Assembly: GCF_000730665.1 (NCBI RefSeq)
Contig: NZ_BBIV01000002.1
Location: 186,001-250,000, forward strand
Direction: 5' to 3'
From: Pseudomonas plecoglossicida NBRC 103162 = DSM 15088
Lineage (GTDB): Bacteria; Pseudomonadota; Gammaproteobacteria; Pseudomonadales; Pseudomonadaceae
DNA: 64,000 nucleotides
The position numbers and the translations under genes are program-made. The notes beneath the pieces are model-generated. The model was given only the letters and a program-made list of their open reading frames with translations, was not told the origin of the DNA and searched no databases. This document shows, one piece after another, positions 1 through 15,043 of the stretch (within the stretch, counting starts at the first letter, position 1; each line of letters begins with the position of its first letter).

Positions 1-1359
1 GGCGCGGTTGTAGTTGCTCTGCTCGAACGAGAAGCCGCCGACCAGGGCGCGGATGGCACCGTTGTAAGGGTCAAGCGTGACCAGTGCGCTCTGCGCCCCC
101 GGAACCTGGCTGAACTTGAGTTTGCCGTCGTCAAGGCGCTGCAGGCGTACAAGGTCACCAGGTTGGACCACATCGGCCGGCGATTGCGGCGAACGGCCCT
201 GGGCGTTGCTGTTGATGAACGGGCGGGCCCATTTCATGGTGTCCCAGGCCACGTGCTCTTCCTGGCCGCTGCGGGTCAGTACCGTGATTGCGCTCTTCTC
301 GACCTGGGTGACGATTGCCGGCTCCAGCCCGCCCAGGGTGCGCTGCTTGTTCAGTTCCTGCAGCCAGGCCGCGTGGGACTTGCCTGGGAAGCGCGCTTCG
401 GGGCCGCGATAGCCGTGGCGCTCATCGTAGTCGGAAAGCCCGTCGAGGACGGCCTTGTTGGCCATCTCCTGCATGTCGCTCGGCACCGTCGTGGTCACGC
501 GGAAGCCTTCGGTGTAGGCATCGCTGCCATAGCGGCCGACCATCTCGGCGCGGGCCATTTCGGCAACGTAGGGCGCGTTCACTTCCGGGGTCGGCACGTG
601 ATAGCTGGCGTTGAGCGGTTCGGCCAACGCGGCCTGGTAGCTGGCTTCGTCGATCTTGCCGAGCTTGTACATGCGGCCGAGGATCCAGTCACGGCGCTCC
701 TTTGCCCGCACCGGGTTGGCCAGCGGGTTGAAGCGCGAGGGCGCCTTGGGCAGGCCGGCGATCATCGCCATCTGCGCCAGGCTCACATCGCGGATCGACT
801 TGCCGTAGTAGACCTGTGCCGCCGCGTCGATACCGTAGGCGCGGTTACCCAGGTAGATCTTGTTGACGTACAGCTCGAGGATCTCGTCCTTGGTCAGCTC
901 ACGTTCGATCTGCAGGGCCAGCAGGATTTCGTTGGTCTTGCGCGAGAAGCTGCGCTCGCTGGTCAGGAAGAAGTTCTTCGCCACCTGCATGGTGATGGTG
1001 CTGCCGCCGGTCTGGATGTGACCTGTTTTCACCAGCTGGGTCGCGGCGCGCATCAGGCTGCTGGGATCGACCCCATAGTGGTTGAGGAAATTGTCGTCCT
1101 CGGCAGACAGAAGCGCCTGGATGAATTGTGGGGGAATTTCCGCAAAGCGGATTGGCGAGCGGCGCATTTCGCCAAACTCGGCAATCAACTTGCCGTCGCT
1201 GCTGTACACCCTCAGGGGGATCTGCAACTGGATGCTTCTGAGCGAATCGACCGACGGCAGGCTGGGGCTAAGATACAGAAACGCGCCGCTCACACCGAGT
1301 ACGAGCGCGCAAATGACGGCGACGAAAGACCACCAGAAGAACTTCAGCAGGCGTATCAA
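1..1359 (-). CDS. mrcA: Penicillin-binding protein 1A (class A PBP), 3' part cut off by the window edge
   Basis: Bifunctional peptidoglycan synthase of the inner membrane: the GT51 domain polymerises lipid II and the transpeptidase domain cross-links the strands. The visible 453 codons begin with an N-terminal membrane anchor (LLKFFWWSFV) followed by the GT51 domain with the EDDNFLNHYGVD motif (catalytic Glu) and the TGGSTITMQ motif. The middle region and the beginning of the transpeptidase domain follow; the SxxK active site lies outside the window. The first in-frame start downstream of a good -10 box is TTG at 1359, because no ATG or GTG occurs in frame between that box and the membrane anchor. 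It is divergent from pilM, the usual Pseudomonas arrangement. Family and strand are certain, the exact start less so. Confidence 0.93.
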   Translation of the reverse strand, partial: MIRLLKFFWWSFVAVICALVLGVSGAFLYLSPSLPSVDSLRSIQLQIPLRVYSSDGKLIAEFGEMRRSPIRFAEIPPQFIQALLSAEDDNFLNHYGVDPSSLMRAATQLVKTGHIQTGGSTITMQVAKNFFLTSERSFSRKTNEILLALQIERELTKDEILELYVNKIYLGNRAYGIDAAAQVYYGKSIRDVSLAQMAMIAGLPKAPSRFNPLANPVRAKERRDWILGRMYKLGKIDEASYQAALAEPLNASYHVPTPEVNAPYVAEMARAEMVGRYGSDAYTEGFRVTTTVPSDMQEMANKAVLDGLSDYDERHGYRGPEARFPGKSHAAWLQELNKQRTLGGLEPAIVTQVEKSAITVLTRSGQEEHVAWDTMKWARPFINSNAQGRSPQSPADVVQPGDLVRLQRLDDGKLKFSQVPGAQSALVTLDPYNGAIRALVGGFSFEQSNYNRA

Positions 1360-1425
1360 GGCTTTTGGGTGTCCAGGTTGAAAAGTGAATTGCGCACGGG
1401 ACCGGCGGACGAAAAAACGCTGGGC

Positions 1426-1431
1426 ATTATA
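1426..1431 (-). promoter_or_regulatory. Sigma-70 -10 box (TATAAT) for mrcA
   Basis: A perfect TATAAT on the minus strand, 67 bases before the TTG start of mrcA. No good -35 hexamer is visible at 16-18 bases, so the promoter call rests on the -10 and its position in the mrcA/pilM divergent gap. Confidence 0.5.
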
Positions 1432-1534
1432 AGCATTTTTCGCCTTGCCGGGTGACCGGCCGGGCGGCCCACTGTACCGCCTGGCCGTCAATGACTGGCA
1501 CCGCGCGGGTTTTGACTGAAACGAGGGGGCAAGG

Positions 1535-2389
1535 ATGCTGGGACACTGGGGCAGGGATGCCGGTTCATTGCTGGGGGTGGAGATTGCCCTCGACTCGATA
1601 CAGATGTTGCAGGTGCGCAAGCGCGGTGGGCGCTGCGAGCGGGTGGCGTGGGTGCATGAGACCTTCGAGCCGCTCGCTGCGGGGCACTGGTGGCAGGACC
1701 CGGGGCGCGTCGAGCTTGCCCTGCGTGATGCGTATCGACGCAGTGGCACTCGCCAGCGTCGAGTGGCGGTAGCGCTTCCCGTCTCGCAGGTGATCTGCAA
1801 ACGCTGCCAGTTACCCGCGAGCCAGACGGCGGCGCAGATGGAGGCGCAACTGCTGGCCGACGCTGACACCTTGTTCCCGTTTCCCCTGGACGACCTGGTG
1901 ATCGACTTCCATGCCATGGGCGCGTCGACGGGCCGGCCTGGCTATCGGGATGTCATCGTCGCCGCCTGTCGACAAAGTACCTTGCAGCCGCTCGAGGCGT
2001 TGTTCGAGGCGGCCGGGCTGCAGCTGGACGCGGTGGAAGTCGACAGCATCGCCCTGCGGCGTCTGTTGCCGCCGCAGGGCACAGGCGCTTCGGCGCTGCT
2101 GCGTGTGGAGCCTGACGCAATGACCCTGCATGGCTGGATGCCGGATGGGCTGCCCCAGCGGCGCGACTTGCCTGGGCACGCCTGCGTGGATCGCCTGGCG
2201 CAATGGGTCGTTGACGAGCTGCAGGTGGATGACGTGCTCGTTTGTGGCGCCGCGCGGGGTGATCACGGCCGGCTCATGGAGCTGAGCCAGCAGTTGACGG
2301 TGCCGTGCCGCCCTCTGCCAGCAGTGGCGGGGCTCGACTGCAGTGACAGCAGCCTGGCCTGCGCACTGGCGCTGGGAGGGCTTCGATGA
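1535..2389 (+). CDS. pilM: PilM-like type IV pilus assembly protein (short form)
   Basis: Actin-fold (FtsA-like) cytoplasmic ATPase of the pilus alignment subcomplex, which binds the PilN N-terminus. The 284 residues start with a SLLGVEIALDSIQMLQV strand typical of PilM/HofM. They are clearly shorter and more divergent than the approximately 350-residue PilM of P. aeruginosa. The start ATG at 1535 follows an excellent ribosome site (GAGGGGGCAAGG). It overlaps pilN by ATGA, indicating translational coupling in a pilMN(OP)Q operon. The reduced size matches the HofM-like proteins linked to DNA uptake, so a role in competence pili rather than twitching is an inference. Confidence 0.8.
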   Translation: MLGHWGRDAGSLLGVEIALDSIQMLQVRKRGGRCERVAWVHETFEPLAAGHWWQDPGRVELALRDAYRRSGTRQRRVAVALPVSQVICKRCQLPASQTAAQMEAQLLADADTLFPFPLDDLVIDFHAMGASTGRPGYRDVIVAACRQSTLQPLEALFEAAGLQLDAVEVDSIALRRLLPPQGTGASALLRVEPDAMTLHGWMPDGLPQRRDLPGHACVDRLAQWVVDELQVDDVLVCGAARGDHGRLMELSQQLTVPCRPLPAVAGLDCSDSSLACALALGGLR

Positions 2390-2925
2390 TGGTGCGTCTG
2401 AACCTGATGCCGTGGCGCGAGCGGCAACGCCTGGCGGCGTTGCGGCGATTGCGACTGATGCTGCTTGGCAGCCTGTTCCTGGCGCTCTGTGCGGTGCTGC
2501 TGATGGATCAGCTGGTGCGCGAGCGTGCTCAACGCCAGGCCGTCGACAGCAGCAATCGCCAGGCGGCCATCGCAGCACTGGATGCGCAGCTGGAGCAGGT
2601 CGCGCATGTCGATCAGGCTCATGCGGCAGTTCGAGCGCAGGCGGCTGTGCTGGCCACTCTGCGCGTAGGCCAGGGTGTTGAGAGTGTGCTTCTCGCCGAC
2701 CTGGAGCGGGCTTTGCCGGAAGGCATTCAGCTGACTGAACTCAAGCTTGAGCGCTCGCAGCTTCGACTTGTCGGCCTGGCCGCCTCGGGCGCAGTGGTGG
2801 CGCAGTTGATACGCGAGCTCGAGCGCTCCAGCGTCCTGCTCGACCTTGAGCTCGAGCACCTCAGAAGCACTGCAGGTGGTGAAGAGTTTCTGTTGGTGGC
2901 CCGAGTGTCAGCGGGCTGGTCGTGA
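2386..2925 (+). CDS. pilN: PilN-like pilus assembly protein
   Basis: Bitopic inner-membrane protein that pairs with PilO and is held by PilM. The N-terminus has the PilM-binding pattern (MVRLNLMPWRERQ, compare the INLLPWR motif of the family), then one membrane helix (about residues 23-43), then a periplasmic helical and ferredoxin-like region. Length 179 residues is normal. It overlaps pilM by 4 bases upstream and the pilO-pilP gene by 4 bases (GTGA) downstream, so the operon is tightly coupled. Confidence 0.8.
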   Translation: MMVRLNLMPWRERQRLAALRRLRLMLLGSLFLALCAVLLMDQLVRERAQRQAVDSSNRQAAIAALDAQLEQVAHVDQAHAAVRAQAAVLATLRVGQGVESVLLADLERALPEGIQLTELKLERSQLRLVGLAASGAVVAQLIRELERSSVLLDLELEHLRSTAGGEEFLLVARVSAGWS

Positions 2926-3914
2926 TTGCGTGGCAGCACTACGTCGAGCGCTCCCCCATTCCCTGGCGTGTGCTGCCCGTGCTCACGGCATGCCTGGTAT
3001 TTGCGCTCGGCACCCTGGTGCGCCTGCCTGAGTGGAGGCAGCTTCAGGCGGTGGAGCAGGCAAGGCAGGAGGCGTTGGAGGCGGAGCTGGCAACCAGGGT
3101 CGGCCAGGTACAGACCCTTGACCAAGGCCGTGAAGCCCTGGCCAGGGCAGAGCAGGTGTTGCAGGGCGCCCGCTGGGCGTTGGCGGCAGGTACTCGCATG
3201 AGTGACCTGCTGGAGCAGTTGTCGTTATCGGGGCATGCGCTGGGGCTGCGGTTCGAGCACTTGAATGTGCTAGAGCAGGTGCAAGGGCCTGGATATCGGC
3301 AAACCCCCATGGAAGTTCAAGTGGTTGGGCGTTATCCGGCGTTGCGCGTGTGGCTCGACGACTGGCTCGGGCAGCTTCGCTTGTTGCGTGTCGAGCAGAT
3401 GCATTGGGGGGGCGCCGAGGGCAGTCCCGGGCTTGTACGGCTGCGGTTGCGCGCGAACGCCTACCAGGCCGATGCGCAAGTTCCGCAACCCGCTTCGCTG
3501 GCACAGATCCCCGCCCGGGCACAGGTTCAGGTTGGAGATTTCGACCCGTTTGCCGACTGGTCGGGGCGCGCCGCCCTGAAAGGGCCTGGCGAGATCCCGC
3601 TGGCGCAACTGGAAATGGTCGGCAGTCTTTCGCGCAGGGGGGAGCATGAAGCACTGCTGGCAGTTGCCGGCAGGCTTTATCGCGTGCGCCGAGGCGAGCG
3701 GCTGGGGCGCGACGACGGCGTGGTGGTGAGGATCGACGAGCAGCAAGTGGAGGTGCGCGAACGGTTGTTCGTCGCCGGCGAGTGGCACGAGCGCACCACA
3801 TTCTTGGTGCTCAGGAAGGGCGCAGGCAGGGAGGCGGGTGGTCATGAAGTGGCTGGCGATACTGATGGCGGGGATGCTGATACCGATTCAATGGGGGCTG
3901 GCGGCACCCTATAA
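2922..3914 (+). CDS. PilO-PilP fusion protein
   Basis: Residues 1-195 look like PilO: a short cytoplasmic N-terminus, one membrane helix (LPVLTACLVFALGTLV, about residues 18-33), a coiled coil and a ferredoxin-like fold. Residues from about 205 to 300 look like the PilP pilotin-type beta domain (VGDFDPFADW, then LEMVGSLSRRGEHEALL and LYRVRRGERLG). In most pseudomonads pilO and pilP are separate and PilP is a lipoprotein; here they form one GTG-started gene, so the PilP part needs no lipid anchor. The last 24 or so codons overlap the start of pilQ in another frame and encode an acidic Gly/Asp-rich tail. Confidence 0.75.
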   Translation: MIAWQHYVERSPIPWRVLPVLTACLVFALGTLVRLPEWRQLQAVEQARQEALEAELATRVGQVQTLDQGREALARAEQVLQGARWALAAGTRMSDLLEQLSLSGHALGLRFEHLNVLEQVQGPGYRQTPMEVQVVGRYPALRVWLDDWLGQLRLLRVEQMHWGGAEGSPGLVRLRLRANAYQADAQVPQPASLAQIPARAQVQVGDFDPFADWSGRAALKGPGEIPLAQLEMVGSLSRRGEHEALLAVAGRLYRVRRGERLGRDDGVVVRIDEQQVEVRERLFVAGEWHERTTFLVLRKGAGREAGGHEVAGDTDGGDADTDSMGAGGTL

Positions 3915-5112
3915 GGGCGAGCCTGTTTCGCTGAACTTTCAGGATGTCGAGGTGCGTGCGGTGCTCCAGATCCTGGCTGATTATGCAGGCATCAACCTGG
4001 TGGTCGGTGACGAAGTGCAAGGCAACATCACCTTGCGTCTGCAGGACGTGCCCTGGGATCAGGCCCTGGCGCTGGTGTTGCGCAGCAAAGGGCTGGCGCG
4101 GCGGGAGGAAGGCAACGTGCTGTTGGTGGCGCCTGCGGGAGAACTGGTCGAGCAATCCCTCGGCCAGTCGTATGGGCATGCCCTCGAGGCTCAGTTGCAA
4201 CCGTTGCGCCGGGAATTGTTGCCCATCCACCACGCCGATGCCGCGGAGCTGGCTGACGTATTGCTGGCGACGCTGGCCGACGACGGCATCCTCACCGGAC
4301 GGGGCAGCCTGAGTGTCGACGTTCGAACCAATACGTTGGTGGTGCATCAGCCCGGTGACCGCCTGGCGGAGTTGCGCAAACTGGTGGCGCAGCTGGATGT
4401 GCCGGTGCGTCAGGTGGCGATCGAGGCACGTATCGTCGAGGCCAATGTCGATTATGAAAAGAGCCTGGGTGTGCGCTGGGGAGGTGCCCTGCACGAGGAA
4501 GCCGCGCGGCTGGGCAAGGATGTGTTCATTGATCTTGGGGTAGAGCGTGCCGGCGCCGGGGTGGGGTTGGGCCTGTTGCGTGGCGGCGTGCTGCTGGATC
4601 TTGAACTCAGCGCCATGGAGAAGAGCGGCAACGGCGAGATCATTTCCCAGCCCAAGGTGGTCACCGCAGACAAGGAGACGGCCAGGATCCTCAAGGGTAC
4701 CGAGGTGCCTTACCAGGAAACCAGCAAGAGCGGCGCCACCTCCGTGTCCTTTCGGGAGGCCTCGCTGTCGCTCGAAGTCACCCCGCAGATTACCCCGGAC
4801 GGCAAGGTCATCATGACGGTCAGGGTAACCAAGGACGAGCCGGACTTCGTCAATGCCTTGAACGATGTGCCACCGATTCGCAAGAACGAGGTCAATGCCA
4901 AGGTCCGTGTGGCCGACGGTGAAACCATCGTCATAGGTGGCGTGTACTCGACCACGCAAAACAATGTGGTCGACAAGGTGCCATTTTTTGGCGATCTGCC
5001 GTATGTTGGGCGGCTGTTTCGACGCGATGCATTACAAGAGAAAAAATCCGAGCTGCTGGTCTTCCTGACTCCGCGTATCATGAGTGACCAGGCGATTGCT
5101 GTGAGTCGTTGA
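3844..5112 (+). CDS. pilQ: Short PilQ/HofQ-type outer-membrane secretin
   Basis: Forms the outer-membrane pore for the pilus or for incoming DNA. Signal peptide at residues 1-21 ([20 protein letters not shown]), then a secretin/TonB short N-terminal domain ([20 protein letters not shown]), an N-domain (about 120-200) and the C-terminal secretin domain ([17 protein letters not shown] to [13 protein letters not shown]). At 422 residues it lacks the AMIN domains of the approximately 710-residue P. aeruginosa PilQ and resembles E. coli HofQ. ATG 3844 is chosen over GTG 3838 because GGGAGG lies 8-9 bases upstream of it. It overlaps the preceding fusion gene by 71 bases. Confidence 0.85.
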   Translation: MKWLAILMAGMLIPIQWGLAAPYKGEPVSLNFQDVEVRAVLQILADYAGINLVVGDEVQGNITLRLQDVPWDQALALVLRSKGLARREEGNVLLVAPAGELVEQSLGQSYGHALEAQLQPLRRELLPIHHADAAELADVLLATLADDGILTGRGSLSVDVRTNTLVVHQPGDRLAELRKLVAQLDVPVRQVAIEARIVEANVDYEKSLGVRWGGALHEEAARLGKDVFIDLGVERAGAGVGLGLLRGGVLLDLELSAMEKSGNGEIISQPKVVTADKETARILKGTEVPYQETSKSGATSVSFREASLSLEVTPQITPDGKVIMTVRVTKDEPDFVNALNDVPPIRKNEVNAKVRVADGETIVIGGVYSTTQNNVVDKVPFFGDLPYVGRLFRRDALQEKKSELLVFLTPRIMSDQAIAVSR

Positions 5113-5116
5113 TTCT

Positions 5117-5635
5117 GTGCGAAATTTGATACTTGTAGGGCCCATGGGCGCTGGAAAGAGCACCATCGGGCGCCTGTTGGCCAAAGAGCTGCGCCTGCTG
5201 TTCAAGGATTCCGACAAGGAAATCGAACTGCGAACCGGCGCCAATATCCCGTGGATCTTCGACAAGGAAGGCGAACCGGGCTTCCGTGACCGTGAGCAGG
5301 CGATGATCGCCGAGCTCTGTGCGCTCGATGGCGTGGTCGTGGCGACCGGTGGCGGTGCAGTCATGCGTGCGGAAAACCGCCAGGCACTGCACCAGGGCGG
5401 CCGGGTGATCTATTTGCACGCTTCGGTGGAGCAGCAGGTCGGGCGCACCGCGCGCGATCGCAACCGTCCGTTGCTGCGCACCGCCAATCCGGAGGCGACC
5501 CTGCGCGCCTTGCTGGAAGCGCGCGACCCGCTCTACCGCGAGATCGCCGACCTGGTGGTGGAAACCGACGAACGGCCACCACGCATGGTGGTGCTCGATA
5601 TTCTCGAGCGCTTGCAGCAGTTGCCGCCCCGATAG
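5117..5635 (+). CDS. aroK: Shikimate kinase
   Basis: Phosphorylates shikimate to shikimate 3-phosphate in aromatic amino acid synthesis. NMP-kinase fold: Walker A GPMGAGKS at residues 8-15, shikimate-binding GGGAV, and a lid Arg region ([13 protein letters not shown]). Length 172 is standard. GTG start 4 bases after the pilQ stop. The pilQ-aroK-aroB-damX order is conserved in gammaproteobacteria. Confidence 0.95.
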   Translation: MRNLILVGPMGAGKSTIGRLLAKELRLLFKDSDKEIELRTGANIPWIFDKEGEPGFRDREQAMIAELCALDGVVVATGGGAVMRAENRQALHQGGRVIYLHASVEQQVGRTARDRNRPLLRTANPEATLRALLEARDPLYREIADLVVETDERPPRMVVLDILERLQQLPPR

Positions 5636-5729
5636 GCCGGGACTATTCTCGGCCAGCGTCGAGGCGAGGTTCAACGTTACCGCGTGGGTCGTTCAGTCGA
5701 CACCGCGTCCAAGTACATTGTGGGGATAC

Positions 5730-6827
5730 ATGCAGACACTAAAGGTCGACCTGGGCGAGCGCAGCTACCCGATCTACATTGGCGAAGGCCTGCTGGAGCA
5801 ACCCGAATTGCTGGCGCCGCACATCGCTGGGCGGCAAGTTGCCATCGTTACCAATGAGACCGTCGCACCCTTGTATCTCGAGCGCCTGGGCAAGACCCTC
5901 GGTGCCTATTCGGTACTGCCGGTGATCCTGCCCGATGGCGAAGCCCACAAGAACTGGCAAACCCTGCAACTGATTTTCGACGGTCTGCTCACTGCACGGC
6001 ATGACCGCCGCACGACGGTGGTCGCCCTCGGCGGCGGGGTCATCGGTGACATGGCCGGTTTCGCCGCGGCCTGCTACCAACGCGGTGTCGACTTCATCCA
6101 GGTGCCCACTACGCTGTTGTCCCAGGTCGACTCCTCGGTGGGCGGCAAGACCGGTATCAACCACCCGCTGGGCAAGAACATGGTCGGTGCGTTCTATCAG
6201 CCCAACGCAGTGCTGATCGACACCACCACGCTCAAGACCCTGCCGCAGCGCGAACTGTCGGCGGGCCTGGCCGAAGTGATCAAGTACGGCCTGATCTGCG
6301 ACAAGCCGTTCCTCGGCTGGCTCGAAAACAATATCCAGGCCCTGCGCGCCCTGGAACCCGCGGCCCTGACCGAAGCGATCCGCCGCTCGTGCGCAGCCAA
6401 GGCCGCAGTGGTTGGCGCCGATGAGCGCGAGTCCGGCGTGCGGGCGACACTGAACCTCGGCCATACCTTCGGGCATGCCATCGAAACGCACATGGGCTAC
6501 GGTGTCTGGTTGCACGGCGAAGCCGTGGCGGCTGGCACGGTGATGGCCCTGGAGATGTCCATGCGCCTGGGCTGGATCGACCAGTCCGCGCGCGATCGTG
6601 CAATCCGCCTGCTGCAGGACGCAGGTTTGCCGGTGGTGCCACCACAGGAAATGACCCCGGCGCATTTCATGGAGCATATGGCGGTCGACAAGAAGGTGCT
6701 CGACGGTCGCCTGCGGCTGGTGCTGTTGCGCCAGTTGGGCGAAGCCGTGGTCACCGACGACTATTCGAAAGAGATTCTTCAGGCCACGCTGTCGGCGGAC
6801 TACCGCGCGATCGTGGCCCAGCTTTGA
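5730..6827 (+). CDS. aroB: 3-dehydroquinate synthase
   Basis: Converts DAHP to 3-dehydroquinate using NAD+ and a divalent metal; second step of the shikimate pathway. Characteristic stretches are [13 protein letters not shown], the [18 protein letters not shown] motif and the metal-binding His region ([11 protein letters not shown]). ATG 5730 (365 residues) has GGGGA just upstream; an in-frame TTG at 5718 is less likely. Located 94 bases after aroK. Confidence 0.96.
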   Translation: MQTLKVDLGERSYPIYIGEGLLEQPELLAPHIAGRQVAIVTNETVAPLYLERLGKTLGAYSVLPVILPDGEAHKNWQTLQLIFDGLLTARHDRRTTVVALGGGVIGDMAGFAAACYQRGVDFIQVPTTLLSQVDSSVGGKTGINHPLGKNMVGAFYQPNAVLIDTTTLKTLPQRELSAGLAEVIKYGLICDKPFLGWLENNIQALRALEPAALTEAIRRSCAAKAAVVGADERESGVRATLNLGHTFGHAIETHMGYGVWLHGEAVAAGTVMALEMSMRLGWIDQSARDRAIRLLQDAGLPVVPPQEMTPAHFMEHMAVDKKVLDGRLRLVLLRQLGEAVVTDDYSKEILQATLSADYRAIVAQL

Positions 6828-6842
6828 GGTTGTGACAGCGCA

Positions 6843-8453
6843 ATGACCAGTTTGCATGCCGATGAGGCGTTTCTCGACCATTACCAGTTGAGCCACGATC
6901 CGTTCGCGCCGCGTGTGCCCGGTTTCAAGTTTTTCCCCGCCCAGCGCAAGCCTGTGCTCGGTCAGCTGCATCACCTGGCTCGTTACAGCCAGCTGATGCT
7001 GGTGGTCACCGGCCCTGTCGGCAGCGGCAAGACTTTGCTGCGCCAGGCACTGGTGGCCAGCACCAACAAGCAGTCGGTGCAGAGCGTGGTGGTCTCCGCC
7101 CGTGGCGCCAGCGATGCTGCCAGTGTCCTGGGTCAGGTGGCACAGTCGCTGGAAGTGGCCCAGCCGGAAGTCCAGGCGATTCTCTCCAAGGTCGTACAGC
7201 TTGCCCTGACAGGGCAGGAAGTCTATTTGCTGGTGGACGACGCGGAACAACTCGACGAGTCGGCACTCCAAGCGTTGCTGGAACTGGCGGCAGGTGTCCC
7301 GGAAGGGCGTCCGCACGTGTTCCTGTTCGGTGAGCCGTCGCTGATTGCCGGGTTGGACGAGATCCATGTCGAGGAAGAGCGCTTCCATGTCATCGAACTT
7401 GCCCCCTACAGCGAGGAAGAGACCCGCGAGTACCTCGAGCAGCGCCTGGAAGGCGCCGGCCGAGGCATCGAGGTGTTCACCCGTGAGCAGCTCGTCGATA
7501 TCCATGAAAACTCCGACGGTTGGCCTGGCAACATCAACCAGGTCGCCCGCGATACCTTGATCGAAGCCATGATCGCCAGTCGTACTACGGCCAAGCGACC
7601 ATCCATGGGGTTCAAAATGCCAAAGAAACACGTGCTCGCGCTGTCCGCTGTCGTCGTGGTCGCCGTCGCTGCCGCGGTGCTCATGCCCAAGAAAGGCGAC
7701 AAGGCTCCTGCCGAGGCGCCAACGGCCCAGGCCCAGCTGCCATTGGGCGACAACTCGAACAACGGCAACCCGGCCATCGAATTCTCCGGCCAGTCGCAGC
7801 CCATGCCGCTGCCGCTGGTTGGCCAGTCGCAGCCGGTGATGCGTGAGCCCCTGGCCCAGGCGGCAGGCATGGGTGATGGCGAGGAAGGCGGTCCGGCCGA
7901 CAATACCGCGCTGCAACCAGGCAACCCGCCACCGACTGTGACCACCACCGCCCCACCGCAAGGCGCAGTGGCCGGGCCGACGCCTGGCATGGCCCAGGCG
8001 ACGCCGGTAGCACCTTCGCAGCCAGTTGCACCTGCGCCGAAACCTGTCGCAACCCAGCCGGCCAAACCGGTCGCGACAGCCAAGCCCACCCCTGCGCCGA
8101 CCCAGGTCGCCACAGCCAAGCCTGCCGCCAAACCGGCCGAGAAGCCGGCAGCCGGTGGTACTGGCGGCGGTGGCTGGTATGCAGGGCAGAAGCCAGGCAA
8201 TTATGTGGTACAGATCCTTGGCACCAGCTCCGAAGCGTCGGCCCAGGCCTTCGTCAAGGCGCAGGGTGGCGACTATCGCTACTTCAAGAAAAACCTGCAG
8301 GGCAAGCCGCTGTACGTGGTCACCTATGGCAGCTTCGCCAACCGTGACGCAGCGGTCGCTGCAATCAAGAACTTGCCAGCGAAGGTCCAGGCTGGTAAAC
8401 CTTGGCCACGTACCGTCGCCAGCGTCCAACAAGAGCTGGCCTCGGCCCGCTGA
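6843..8453 (+). CDS. DamX-like AAA ATPase / SPOR-domain cell-division protein
   Basis: Three parts in 536 residues. First, an ExeA/GspA-like AAA domain at 1-255 with Walker A GPVGSGKT (residues 57-64) and Walker B LLVDDAEQLDE. Second, one membrane helix at about 261-282. Third, a long Ala/Pro-rich periplasmic linker ending in a SPOR domain at about 443-530 (NYVVQILGTSSEASAQAFV), which in other proteins binds denuded glycan at the septum. Enteric DamX has the membrane helix and SPOR domain; the N-terminal ATPase is kept in pseudomonads. Position directly after aroB is the conserved damX position. A septal role is inferred from the SPOR domain. Confidence 0.85.
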   Translation: MTSLHADEAFLDHYQLSHDPFAPRVPGFKFFPAQRKPVLGQLHHLARYSQLMLVVTGPVGSGKTLLRQALVASTNKQSVQSVVVSARGASDAASVLGQVAQSLEVAQPEVQAILSKVVQLALTGQEVYLLVDDAEQLDESALQALLELAAGVPEGRPHVFLFGEPSLIAGLDEIHVEEERFHVIELAPYSEEETREYLEQRLEGAGRGIEVFTREQLVDIHENSDGWPGNINQVARDTLIEAMIASRTTAKRPSMGFKMPKKHVLALSAVVVVAVAAAVLMPKKGDKAPAEAPTAQAQLPLGDNSNNGNPAIEFSGQSQPMPLPLVGQSQPVMREPLAQAAGMGDGEEGGPADNTALQPGNPPPTVTTTAPPQGAVAGPTPGMAQATPVAPSQPVAPAPKPVATQPAKPVATAKPTPAPTQVATAKPAAKPAEKPAAGGTGGGGWYAGQKPGNYVVQILGTSSEASAQAFVKAQGGDYRYFKKNLQGKPLYVVTYGSFANRDAAVAAIKNLPAKVQAGKPWPRTVASVQQELASAR

Positions 8454-8826
8454 TACCTTCCGGGCGGCATCACCCCGCCGCCCAGTTGCTGAGCGATTAC
8501 TGACTTTCGTCTAGCCTGCTGCGCCTGAGCGCGGCAGGCTTTTCTGTCCCAGGCTGCCGGCCACAAGCCCTTGTTGCAGTCATGGCTGAAACGCTTCAGA
8601 CTCGAGCCGAGCCGCTATCACGGCGCATGGCGCAAAAACATTCAAAAATGCGACATAAATTTTCAATGGTGAGACATGAAAATTTGTGAGAGTCGCTGTC
8701 GCTGTGCAACAATGGTTTTCCATGGCCACCGCAAAAAAGCTGGCATTTGATCGGCGTGGATGGTAAGTGGTTGTACTAAAAAGAGATTTACCTCCGTTGA
8801 GAGGTGAACCTGGTGAGAATGTGTCT
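8454..8826. other. 373-bp damX-gltB intergenic region
   Basis: No gene seen. It holds a terminator hairpin for the upstream operon (8513-8543) and, from about 8620, an AT-rich stretch unlike its surroundings, presumably the gltBD promoter and leader. No convincing -35/-10 pair could be assigned by eye. Confidence 0.6.
8513..8543 (+). terminator. Intrinsic terminator after the pilM-damX operon
   Basis: AGCCTGC (8513-8519) and GCAGGCT (8534-8540) pair, extended inward by GCGC/GCGC around a CTGA loop with one mismatch, followed by TTTT-CTG. It lies 60 bases after the damX-like stop. Confidence 0.7.
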
Positions 8827-13272
<4,446 letters not shown>

Positions 13273-13274
13273 AA

Positions 13275-13378
13275 ACAGCTGCAAGTGGCAAGCCTCAAGC
13301 TGCAAGTAAAAAGCAGTTCGAGGCTTGCCCGGCTTAAGTGATCGTCTTGCGGCTTGCAGCTTGTAGCTTGCAGCTGCT
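13275..13378. repeat. Imperfect inverted repeat of the AAGCTGCAAG family between gltB and gltD
   Basis: The left arm (13275-13306) contains AGCTGCAAGTGGCAAGCCT and CAAGCTGCAAG; the right arm (13345-13378) contains CTTGCGGCTTGCAGCTTG and TAGCTTGCAGCTGCT. It fills almost the whole 124-bp gap inside the gltBD operon. A related copy lies between betB and betA (28581-28716). Confidence 0.75.
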
Positions 13379-13393
13379 GTTAAGAGGTTTTGA

Positions 13394-14815
<1,422 letters not shown>

Positions 14816-14834
14816 TTTTGGCTGAACCGGCCCC

Positions 14835-14898
14835 ATCGCCGGCAAGCCGGCTCCCACAGGTTCTGTGCGGTACTTGTGGGAGCCGGCTTGCCGGCGAT
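14835..14898. repeat. REP pair (BIME), perfect 24-bp inverted repeat
   Basis: Arms at 14835-14858 and 14875-14898 are exact reverse complements (ATCGCCGGCAAGCCGGC at the start of the first), 16 bases apart, directly after gltD. Same family as the copies near 16.6, 21.5, 55.9 and 61.1 kb. It probably forms the 3' hairpin of the gltBD mRNA. Confidence 0.85.
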
Positions 14899-15043
14899 TA
14901 GGCCCTGCGCAACAACCTGTCCCCCCGAGTTGTATACAAAATCGCTTGATCCAACGCATCCAATAGACAAAACGCATGGTCACATCCGTGCCTTTTGCGC
15001 TGGCGTCTGAGAAAATGCCCGCACTTTTTTGCCGGATGCCGAC

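Noticed and set aside
5739..8432. An 897-codon open frame antisense to aroB and the damX-like gene
   Set aside because: Both sense genes are clear families; the antisense product is repetitive Gly/Arg/His sequence with no domain.
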